From: Gemmatimonadaceae bacterium
GTDB taxonomy: Bacteria > Gemmatimonadota > Gemmatimonadetes > Gemmatimonadales > Gemmatimonadaceae
Assembly: GCA_016720905.1 (NCBI GenBank)
Contig: JADKJT010000014.1
Location: forward strand, 62,001 to 126,000
DNA: 64,000 nucleotides
Direction: 5' to 3'
A model generated the notes under the pieces. The model was not told where the DNA came from and did no database searches. It saw only the letters and a list, made by a program, of their open reading frames with translations. A program made the position numbers and the translations under genes. Of the stretch, positions 44,600 through 52,102 are shown one piece after another (position 1 is the first letter of the stretch; every line of letters starts with the position of its first letter).

Positions 44600-44770
44600 T
44601 GCACCAGGATGGATTGGTGCACGTGAGTCAGATTGCCGAGCGTTACGTGAAAGATCCCAGTGATGTGGTGAAGATTGGGTAGCGCGTGAAGGTGACGGTG
44701 CAGAGCATCGATCTGGCGCGTGGTCGGGGGCGGTGGCGCCGAACGGGATGCGGTTCAAGTAGCGGGAGCG
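44600..44770 (+). pseudogene. Second, broken copy of the tex 3' end
   Basis: 44601-44726 matches tex 32969-33094 without gaps, with 11 differences, of which seven leave the amino acid unchanged. 44727-44770 then matches tex 33273-33316, so about 178 nt between the two parts are deleted. One difference changes a glutamine codon to TAG. Homology stops abruptly 8 nt after the tex stop codon. It lies directly before tldD. Confidence 0.9.
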
Positions 44771-44898
44771 CCGTTCGTCCCAGTGGCCTGTCGGAACACC
44801 ACGGTGTGAAGCACCGTACAGGGATCGTCACCCGCCGTGCGCGGTGTTGACCTGTTGTCGTCCTGGCGGCTCCCCACTCCTCTCCCTTCGCGGACCTC

Positions 44899-46539
44899 AT
44901 GACCACCCGCCGTGATTTCATGAAACAGGGCGGTGCCGCTATCGGCGCCTCCCTGTTTGCCGGCAGTGCGCTGGCCGGTATTCCTCATCTGCTGTCGGCC
45001 GCTCCCGCTCCCAACGCGCGCGCTATCGACCGCTTCTACAATGCCGTCGAGGTCAAGGAGTTGATGGCCGCCGCGCTGGCCGCCGCCAGGACGGCGGGTG
45101 CCAGCTATGCCGACGTGCGGTGCAGTCGGCAACGACAGAACTTCGTCTTCACCCGTGAGCAGCAGATCCAGCAGGTGGTCGATACGGACACCATCGGGAT
45201 TGGCGTGCGCGCACTGGTGAATGGCACCTGGGGATTTGCCGCCACGCGCATCCTGACCAATGACGGTGCCGCGGCGGCGGCGCGCGAGGCCGTGGCCATT
45301 GCGAAGGCATCGCAAGTGGCGCGCGATCGCGCGGTGGAATGGCTGCCGTCGCCCACAATCACCGATGGCTACTGGAAGAGCGCCTTCACCATCGATCCGT
45401 TCGACATTTCGGTGGAGGAAAAGGCTGACCTGCTCCTCAGGGCCAACGCCGCGGCCATGAAGACCAAGGGTGTGAAGTTCGTCGGCAGCGGCTTCTTCTT
45501 TGTGAAGGACGAACGCAACTACGCCAATACCGACGGAACCATCACCAAGCAGGATGTCGTGCGATCGTGGCCCACCATCCAAATCACCGCGGTGTCCGCC
45601 GACTTCACCGACTTCCAGACGCGCACCAACGTCGTGCCACCCACGGCGCGCGGCTGGGAGTTTGTACTGAAGAGTGACCTGATCGGCAACGCGCCCATGT
45701 GGGGTGAAGACGCGGTGGCCAAACTCACTGCGAAGCCCGTGGATGTTGGACGGTATGATCTCGTGCTCGATCCGGCCAACCTGTGGCTCACCATTCACGA
45801 AAGCATCGCGCATCCCACCGAACTGGATCGCGCCATGGGGTACGAAGCCAACTATGCCGGTACCAGCTTTGCGGCCCCGCCGGAAAAGATGCTCGGACAG
45901 CTCAAGTATGGCCCGGCGCTCCTCAACATTCAGGGCGATCGATCGCAGGAAGGCGGACTGTCCACCATTGGGTGGGACGATGACGGTGTGAAGCCCGATG
46001 AGTTCCTCATCATCAAGAACGGCATGCTCAATGACTACCAGACCACGCGCGAACAGGCGCCATGGTTGCGCTGGTGGTACGAAAAGAACGGCCGACCTGT
46101 TCGCTCGCACGGCTGCGCGTACGCGCAGGGGTGGGACAACGTGCAGTTCCAGCGCATGCCCAACGTTTCGCTGTTGCCGGGCGAGAAGGATCTCAAGATT
46201 GACGACCTGGTGAGCGCGACCGATCGCGGTATTCTCATCTCCGGCGACGGCAGTTTCTCCATTGATCAGCAGCGGTTCAACGCGCAATTCGGCGGTCAGA
46301 CGTACCACGAAATCAAGGGTGGCAAGATTGTCGGCGTGTTGAAAGACGTGGCCTATCAAATTCGCACACCGGATTTCTGGAACTCACTGGACATGATCGG
46401 TGGCAAGTCCAGTTACACGTTGGGTGGCAGTTTCTTCGACGGCAAAGGCCAGCCGGCGCAGGTGAACGCGGTAAGTCACGGGTCTCCGCCCGCGCGCTTC
46501 AAGAACGTCAATATCATCAACACGGGGAGAAAAGGCTGA
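44899..46539 (+). CDS. tldD: TldD-type metalloprotease, Tat-exported
   Basis: A 546-aa protein of the TldD/PmbA family. A twin-arginine leader (MTTRRDFMKQGGAAIGASLFAG) precedes the family body, so this TldD is probably periplasmic, whereas classical TldD is cytoplasmic. The metal site HESIAH (H300, E301, H305) is intact, and GLSTIGWDDDGV and RSHGCAYAQG follow. TldD works as a TldD-TldE heterodimer that trims peptides. The stop overlaps the tldE start (TGATG). The broken tex copy lies 129 nt upstream. Confidence 0.92.
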   Translation: MTTRRDFMKQGGAAIGASLFAGSALAGIPHLLSAAPAPNARAIDRFYNAVEVKELMAAALAAARTAGASYADVRCSRQRQNFVFTREQQIQQVVDTDTIGIGVRALVNGTWGFAATRILTNDGAAAAAREAVAIAKASQVARDRAVEWLPSPTITDGYWKSAFTIDPFDISVEEKADLLLRANAAAMKTKGVKFVGSGFFFVKDERNYANTDGTITKQDVVRSWPTIQITAVSADFTDFQTRTNVVPPTARGWEFVLKSDLIGNAPMWGEDAVAKLTAKPVDVGRYDLVLDPANLWLTIHESIAHPTELDRAMGYEANYAGTSFAAPPEKMLGQLKYGPALLNIQGDRSQEGGLSTIGWDDDGVKPDEFLIIKNGMLNDYQTTREQAPWLRWWYEKNGRPVRSHGCAYAQGWDNVQFQRMPNVSLLPGEKDLKIDDLVSATDRGILISGDGSFSIDQQRFNAQFGGQTYHEIKGGKIVGVLKDVAYQIRTPDFWNSLDMIGGKSSYTLGGSFFDGKGQPAQVNAVSHGSPPARFKNVNIINTGRKG

Positions 46540-47885
46540 TGTCAAACGACGCCATTCTGACCCGCGAACAAGCACAGGCGATTGTCGAGAAAGCCATCAA
46601 GTGGTCCAAGGCCGATGCGGTCGACGTGCAGGTCAACACGTACACGCAGGGCAATATCCGTTTTGCGGACAATCAGGTGACGACTGCCGGCTCCACCACT
46701 GATGCACAACTGGGCATCCAGAGCGCGTTCGGGGCCAAGCACGCCGTGGTCACCACCAACGACCTCTCCGACGAGGCCATCAAGCGTGCTGTCGAGCAGA
46801 GCGAACGACTGGCCAAGCTGGCTCCCGACGATCCGGAAGTGATGCCGCAGTTGTCGGCGCAGCAGTACACGCCGGTGAACGCCTACTTCGACAGCACGGC
46901 CAATCTCACGGCGTCGGACCGCGCGAAGGCCGCGCTCATCGCCCTCGACATGGCGCGCAAGGCCGGTGATGTGAAAGCTGCGGGCTATCTGGTGTCCACA
47001 GCAGGGGCGCTGGCCATTGGCAACGGCAAAGGCATGTTTGCCTATCGTCGTGCCACGGGCGCGAACTACACGCTCACGGTGCGCACCACCGACGGCACCG
47101 GTTCGGGGTGGGCGGCGGCCGATCATCCCGACTGGATGCAACTGGACACGCGGCGCGTGGCCGAGCGCGCGGTGGCCAAGGCGCGTGCGTCACGCACTCC
47201 GGTGGCGTTGGAACCGGGACGCTACACGGTCATTCTGGAACCGCAGGCAGTTGGGGATCTGGTACAGCTGATTTCCAACTACGCCGACGCGCGCAGCGCC
47301 GACGAAGGACGCAGTCCGTTCGTCAAGCAAGGCGGTGGCAACAAGGTGGGCGAAAAGATCGTCGATGAACGCGTGACCATCTTTTCCGATCCCACCGACC
47401 CACAGCTCCTCGGACAGGAGTGGGATTTCGAAGGCATGCCACTCGGCCGGCAGGTCTGGATTGACAAGGGCAAACTCAATCAGCTCATCTACTCGCGCTT
47501 CTGGGCCAAGAAGCAGGGCAAGATTGCCACCGGTGGTCCGACCACGTTCAAGATGGCGGGCGGCACGCAATCGCTTGACGATCTGATCAAGGGCACCACC
47601 CGCGGCATTCTCGTCACGCGTCTGTGGTATCTGCGTGAAGTGGACCCCCGCACCATTCTCTACACCGGTCTCACCCGCGATGGCACGTACCTGGTGGAGA
47701 ACGGCAAGATCACCAAGGCGCTGCGCAACTTCCGGTTCAACGAGTCGCCGCTATTCGTGCTGAACAACATCGAGGCGCTCGGACAAGCCGAGCGCCTCGC
47801 GGGCACCGAACAAGGTGGTGATGTGGTGATGCCCTCGATCAAGGCGAGGGACTTCAATTTCACGAGCCTGTCGGAGGCAGTCTAA
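46539..47885 (+). CDS. TldE/PmbA-type partner protein
   Basis: A 448-aa TldD/PmbA family member without the HExxxH site, therefore the inactive TldE-like half of the heterodimer. Typical segments: KADAVDVQVNTYTQGNIRFADNQV, GKGMFAYRRATGANYTLTVRT, LEPQAVGDLVQLISNYADARSADEG and GILVTRLWYLREVDPRT. No signal peptide is seen, although its partner has a Tat leader, so it might be carried across as a complex. The ATG at 46539 overlaps the tldD stop. A GTAC-type repeat follows the stop directly. Confidence 0.9.
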   Translation: MSNDAILTREQAQAIVEKAIKWSKADAVDVQVNTYTQGNIRFADNQVTTAGSTTDAQLGIQSAFGAKHAVVTTNDLSDEAIKRAVEQSERLAKLAPDDPEVMPQLSAQQYTPVNAYFDSTANLTASDRAKAALIALDMARKAGDVKAAGYLVSTAGALAIGNGKGMFAYRRATGANYTLTVRTTDGTGSGWAAADHPDWMQLDTRRVAERAVAKARASRTPVALEPGRYTVILEPQAVGDLVQLISNYADARSADEGRSPFVKQGGGNKVGEKIVDERVTIFSDPTDPQLLGQEWDFEGMPLGRQVWIDKGKLNQLIYSRFWAKKQGKIATGGPTTFKMAGGTQSLDDLIKGTTRGILVTRLWYLREVDPRTILYTGLTRDGTYLVENGKITKALRNFRFNESPLFVLNNIEALGQAERLAGTEQGGDVVMPSIKARDFNFTSLSEAV

Positions 47886-47925
47886 AACTGAGTACTGAGT
47901 ACTGAGTACTTAGTACTTGGTACTC
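47885..47925. repeat. Second GTAC-unit repeat block
   Basis: Five GTAC tetramers at 8-nt spacing (ACTGAGTACTGAGTAC followed by TTAGTACTTGGTAC), the same unit as at 5193-5262. It lies between the convergent tldE-like gene and the dipeptidase. The last codons of the dipeptidase (STKY and its TAA) are written inside the repeat. Confidence 0.75.
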
Positions 47926-49223
47926 TGTTTCTCCACTTCCCCCATCACCCGCAGCAGGTTTCCGCCCCAGATCTTCGCGATCTGCTGTTCGGTGTAACCT
48001 CGCCGCACCAGTTCCACCGTCACGTTCAGTGCTTCCGATGCGTTGCGGAATCCGTCCACGCCACCGCCACCGTCGAAGTCCGAGCTGATGCCGGCATGGT
48101 CGATGCCGATGCGCTTGACCACGTAGTCGATGTGATCGACGAAATCCTTCACCGAGGCCGGTGGGTCGGACGGATAGCGGCGCGCGGTGATGTCCTCCTG
48201 CTTGGCGAGGTATTCATTGCGCTTCGCTTCCGGAAGTGCCTGGATGGCCGCCTGCTGGCCGCCGCGACCGCCTCCCTCGGCGATGCCGTATTCCTTGCGC
48301 AACTCTTCCATGGCCGCCGCTCGGGCCTGTTCGCGCGGACGGTCGCGTTTCGGATCGCACTTCACATAGCTGTTGAACGCCACCAGCTGGATCACACCGC
48401 CGTTCTTCTTCAACGCATCCAGTTGCTCGTCATCCATGTTGCGGCTGTGATTGCAGATGGCCCGGACGCCAGAGTGCGAGCCGATGATGGGCGCCTTGGA
48501 CAACGCGATCGTCTGCAGCATCGACTCCTTGGAGGGATGCGACACGTCGATCATCATGCCCAGCCGATTCATCTCCACGATCACCTGTCGCCCCAGCGGA
48601 CTCAGGCCATGATGCAGCCACACGCCATCGCGTTCACCCGTGTTGGAGTCGGACAGTTGGCTGTGGCCATTGTGGGCCAGCGACATATAGCGACCGCCAC
48701 GGTCGTAGAACTTCTTGACGTTCGTGATATCGGCGCCAATCGGAAAACCGTTCTCGACACCAATGAAGATCGCGCGCTTGCCACTGGCGTGAATGCGGCG
48801 CGCATCCGCCGCGGTCAGCGCCAGTTCCGCGCGGTTGGGCGCCAACTGTTCGGTCAACCGGTGAATGGCATCGAACTTCTCCAGCGCCGACGCATTGGCG
48901 CGGGCAAATCCCGCCGAATCCAGCTGCGGCGATTGGCCGACGTACACGATCAGGAAGGCGCCCGACATGCCGCCTTCCTCCATCTTCACCAGGTCGACCT
49001 GCGTCCGAGGAAGTTTCTGGGTGTAATTCGGACCGGTCGCGTTAAAGTTGTTGGGACTGATGTCGACATGCGTATCCACCGAAAACACCTTGGCGTGAAT
49101 GGCGCGCGCCTTGGCGATGATGGCCTCGTCGACCGGTGGTTGGGCACAAAGGGGCGCGGCGGAGACACTCGCCAGGGCGAGCACGACGCCAGCCGACAGG
49201 AGAGATCGCAACTGAGGGCGCAT
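47910..49223 (-). CDS. Membrane dipeptidase (peptidase M19 family)
   Basis: A 437-aa zinc dipeptidase resembling renal dipeptidase. After a signal peptide (LLSAGVVLALASVSAAPLCAQ) the metal motif SVDTHVDI, then FIGVENGFPIG, YMSLAHNGHS, MIDVSHPSKESML, IGSHSGVRAICNHSRN and GISSDFDGGGGVDG are all in place. The ATG at 49223 (MRPQLRSLL) is chosen because it begins the signal peptide; the frame is open further upstream, antisense to the esterase. It is divergent from the esterase gene by 29 nt. It probably degrades D- or L-dipeptides in the periplasm. Confidence 0.9.
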   Translation of the reverse strand: MRPQLRSLLSAGVVLALASVSAAPLCAQPPVDEAIIAKARAIHAKVFSVDTHVDISPNNFNATGPNYTQKLPRTQVDLVKMEEGGMSGAFLIVYVGQSPQLDSAGFARANASALEKFDAIHRLTEQLAPNRAELALTAADARRIHASGKRAIFIGVENGFPIGADITNVKKFYDRGGRYMSLAHNGHSQLSDSNTGERDGVWLHHGLSPLGRQVIVEMNRLGMMIDVSHPSKESMLQTIALSKAPIIGSHSGVRAICNHSRNMDDEQLDALKKNGGVIQLVAFNSYVKCDPKRDRPREQARAAAMEELRKEYGIAEGGGRGGQQAAIQALPEAKRNEYLAKQEDITARRYPSDPPASVKDFVDHIDYVVKRIGIDHAGISSDFDGGGGVDGFRNASEALNVTVELVRRGYTEQQIAKIWGGNLLRVMGEVEKQSTKY

Positions 49224-49252
49224 GGAAACCGGGCTGAAGGAAGGGGCCAACG

Positions 49253-50038
49253 ATGACACTTTCGCGTAGAGAATGGCTGCGTCTGACCGCCACCGCCACA
49301 GGCGGCGCGCTGGTGGCCGGTGTTTCTGCGTGCGGCGAACAAAACCTCGCGCCGTTTGAGGACCCGGAGGAGGGGCATCTGGTGTCCCGCCCCGGCGCAC
49401 CGGTATTCACCCCGCAGCTTGGCGTGAACGCGTTGGGGATTGGCGGCACGCGCGACGGCCTGCGCTTTGTTCCCACTACGTTCCGCCCCGGCGAAGCGCT
49501 GCCGTTGCTGGTCACGTTGCACGGAGCAGGCGGAAACGCCTACAGCGGCATCCAGCCATTCCTGGCGTTCGCGGAATCGGCGCGTGTCGTGCTCGTCTCC
49601 CCGGATTCGCGCAACGTCAGCTGGGATCGCCGCTACGGGGGCTTTGGCGTGGATTCGCGATTCCTCGACAACGCGCTGTCGGATACCTATCTGCGCTGCG
49701 CGATCGATCCGACAAAGATTGCCATCGCCGGATTCTCCGACGGTGCCTCGTACGCTCTGTCGTTGGGGCTCACCAACGGCGACCTCTTTCGTCAGATCGT
49801 CGCCTTCTCCCCAGGCTTCATGGTTCCCAATGTGAGCCGTGGAAAGCCCACCGTGTTTGACTCGCACGGGACGCGGGACACGGTGCTGCCGATCGCCACC
49901 ACCAGCCGCGTGTTCGTTCCGAAGTTGCAAGCGGCCGGCTATCAGGTCACGTATCGGGAGTTCGACGGCACGCATCAGATTCCGGTGGTGGTCGCTGAGG
50001 AGGCGTTTGGGTGGCTGCGGGCCGGATGGGGGGAATAA
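49253..50038 (+). CDS. Tat-exported alpha/beta hydrolase (esterase/depolymerase-like)
   Basis: A 261-aa protein. The twin-arginine leader MTLSRREWLRLTATATGG ends with a cysteine (VSACGEQN), so it may be a Tat lipoprotein. The alpha/beta-hydrolase fold shows the oxyanion segment LLVTLHGAGGNAYSG, nucleophile elbow GFSDGAS, an aspartate in SHGTRDTVLPI and the histidine in FDGTHQIP. The closest group is polyhydroxyalkanoate depolymerase or phospholipase/carboxylesterase. A GACGGGAGAC palindrome follows the stop immediately. Confidence 0.85.
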   Translation: MTLSRREWLRLTATATGGALVAGVSACGEQNLAPFEDPEEGHLVSRPGAPVFTPQLGVNALGIGGTRDGLRFVPTTFRPGEALPLLVTLHGAGGNAYSGIQPFLAFAESARVVLVSPDSRNVSWDRRYGGFGVDSRFLDNALSDTYLRCAIDPTKIAIAGFSDGASYALSLGLTNGDLFRQIVAFSPGFMVPNVSRGKPTVFDSHGTRDTVLPIATTSRVFVPKLQAAGYQVTYREFDGTHQIPVVVAEEAFGWLRAGWGE

Positions 50039-50117
50039 GACGGGAGACTGGAGACGGGAGACGGGAGACATCCGATGCCTGGACGTCTCCCGTCTGCATT
50101 CTCCCGTCTCCCGTCTT
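50038..50117. repeat. GACGGGAGAC-type palindrome, second copy
   Basis: Arms of about 37 nt (AAGACGGGAGACTGGAGACG onwards, against CGTCTCCCGTCT onwards) form a near-perfect inverted repeat around GATGCC. It follows the esterase stop and faces the end of the permease gene, between convergent genes. Confidence 0.8.
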
Positions 50118-50147
50118 TCCTTCACCCTCCCATCAACTCGCGACGCC

Positions 50148-51074
50148 CTAGCGCCTTCGACGCCCTAGCGCCTTCGGCGCCGCGGCGCGTCCTCCCGCCC
50201 CGGCGAGCACAATCAGCGTGAGCACGTACGGCACGGCCAGAAAGAGCTGGTACGGCACCTGCTCCCACCCCATCGCCTGAAACAGTGTTTGCAAGGCGTT
50301 CGCGGCACCGAACAGCAGGGCGGCTGCGGCCACACCCAATGGACGCCAGCGACCGAGTACCACGATCGCGATGGCGATGAACCCGCGGCCGGCCGACATG
50401 CCTTCAGCAAAGGTGCCGGCCTGTGCAAGAACCAGCGTTGCACCCGCCATTCCCGCCATCGCGCCGGCAAATAGCACCGCGCTGGTCTGCACCAGACGCG
50501 GACGAATGCCCGCGACAATGGCCGCTTCCGGCGACTCGCCCATGGCCCGCGTGGCCAGTCCGCCGTGCGTGCGCGCCATCCACCACGCAATCAACGGCGC
50601 CAGCACATACAGGAGGTAGGTCACGGCTGGTTGCGCAAACAAGGCCCGTCCAACAAACGGCAACGATGACAAGCCAGGAACGGCCAATACACCGACAGTG
50701 GGAGTGGACAGCGCCACACCACCCACCCCGTACACCGTGCGGTACAGCGTACCCGTCAGTCCGAGTGCCAACATGGTGATTGCCGTGCCCGTGATGATCT
50801 GGTCGGCGCGCAACCACACCGTGAACAAGGCGAACAGGACAGCGATGAGTAGTCCCGCCGCAACACCGGCCACAAAGCCGGCAGCAGGACCGGCGATTCC
50901 GGCGCCGACGGTGGCGCCCAGCGCACCGGCAATGATCGCCCCTTCGAGTCCGATGTTGATGACCCCCGCGCGTTCACTGACGCATTCACCAAGCGCGGCA
51001 AACGCCAACGGCGTGGCGTAGCGCACCGTCGCTTCGAGAAACCCGCTGATGGCGTTCGATCCGTCGGCAATCAT
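50148..51074 (-). CDS. Nucleoside ABC transporter permease, NupQ/YufQ type
   Basis: A 308-aa inner-membrane permease with eight or more helices. The family segment LAFAALGECVSERAGVINIGLEGAIIAGALGA near the start is typical of BMP-type (purine nucleoside) ABC permeases. RGFIAIAIVVLGRWRPLGVAAAALLFGAANALQ follows near the end. The ATG overlaps the TGA of the other permease (TGATG). It is the last gene of the par-bmp-nif3-nup run. No damage is seen. Confidence 0.9.
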   Translation of the reverse strand: MIADGSNAISGFLEATVRYATPLAFAALGECVSERAGVINIGLEGAIIAGALGATVGAGIAGPAAGFVAGVAAGLLIAVLFALFTVWLRADQIITGTAITMLALGLTGTLYRTVYGVGGVALSTPTVGVLAVPGLSSLPFVGRALFAQPAVTYLLYVLAPLIAWWMARTHGGLATRAMGESPEAAIVAGIRPRLVQTSAVLFAGAMAGMAGATLVLAQAGTFAEGMSAGRGFIAIAIVVLGRWRPLGVAAAALLFGAANALQTLFQAMGWEQVPYQLFLAVPYVLTLIVLAGAGGRAAAPKALGRRRR

Positions 51075-52102
51075 CAGACGCTGGCTTCCGCGCGCTGCGC
51101 AGCACGTGATTGCAGTTGGTCGGCGGCTACCACCAACAGAATCAGGGCCGCCTCAACCACCGACACCACCACACTGGGCACGGCCGCGTTACGCTGCATG
51201 GCACCCGCGCCCGCTTCGAGCGCGCCGAACAGGAACGCGGTGCCCAACACGGTGAGCGGATTGAGACGGGCCAACAGCGCGACCGCAATTGCCGTGTACC
51301 CGTAGCCCGGTGAGAAATTCTCATACAACGCATAGGTCACGCCCGTGAGTTCGACGCTGCCCGCCAAACCGGCCAATGCGCCGCTCAGCAGGAATGCGCC
51401 CACCATCGTGCGTGAAACCGAGATCTGTCCCGCACTCGCCGCGGCGAACGGATTCATGCCCACCGCGCGCAGTCGAAAGCCACTCGCACTCTCCCGCAGC
51501 CACCACCAGAGGCCAATCGCGAGGAGCACCACCACCACCACGCCAGCGTGCACCCGCGTGCCGGGTATCAGCATCGGCAACTGCTGCGACACCGGCAACG
51601 ACGCCGATTGCGGGTAGATATGTGTCGGCTCCTGCAACGGACCGCGCACCAACCAGCCGGTGACATGGATGGCGATGAAGTTGAGCATGATGGTGCTGAT
51701 CACTTCCAGCACTCCAAAGCGACGGCGCAGCTCGGCCGCAATGAACGCCCAGCCGGCGCCCGCCAACGCCCCGGCACCCAGCATGAGCGGCACCGCCAGC
51801 ACACGAGGGACATCAGGCAACAACGCGCCGGTGGCCGTTGCCACACACGCGCCAATGAGCAGTTGCCCCTCGGCGCCAATGTTGAGCAGCCCGGCGCGAA
51901 AGGCGACCGCCACCGCCAGCCCGGCAAGGGCGAGTGGAATGGCGCGCACCAAGGTTGATGATACGGCGTACGTGGAACCGAACGCACCGTTCGCCAGCGC
52001 CGAAAGCGCCGGAAGGGGCGCGTGGCCAGTGCTCACCAACAGCGCGACCAACACGGCCAGCGCCACCAGTGCCAGCACCATGGACCGTGCCAGCGTGTTC
52101 AT
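51074..52102 (-). CDS. Nucleoside ABC transporter permease, NupP/YufP type
   Basis: A 342-aa permease, partner of the gene downstream. Typical segments are LAGLAVAVAFRAGLLNIGAEGQLLIGA, MLNFIAIHVTGWLVRGPL (the conserved MLN-F helix) and GYTAIAVALLARLNPLTVLGTAFLFGALEAG. The ATG at 52102 overlaps the end of the ATPase gene by 4 nt (ATGA). Translation of ATPase and both permeases is therefore probably coupled. Confidence 0.92.
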   Translation of the reverse strand: MNTLARSMVLALVALAVLVALLVSTGHAPLPALSALANGAFGSTYAVSSTLVRAIPLALAGLAVAVAFRAGLLNIGAEGQLLIGACVATATGALLPDVPRVLAVPLMLGAGALAGAGWAFIAAELRRRFGVLEVISTIMLNFIAIHVTGWLVRGPLQEPTHIYPQSASLPVSQQLPMLIPGTRVHAGVVVVVLLAIGLWWWLRESASGFRLRAVGMNPFAAASAGQISVSRTMVGAFLLSGALAGLAGSVELTGVTYALYENFSPGYGYTAIAVALLARLNPLTVLGTAFLFGALEAGAGAMQRNAAVPSVVVSVVEAALILLVVAADQLQSRAAQRAEASV

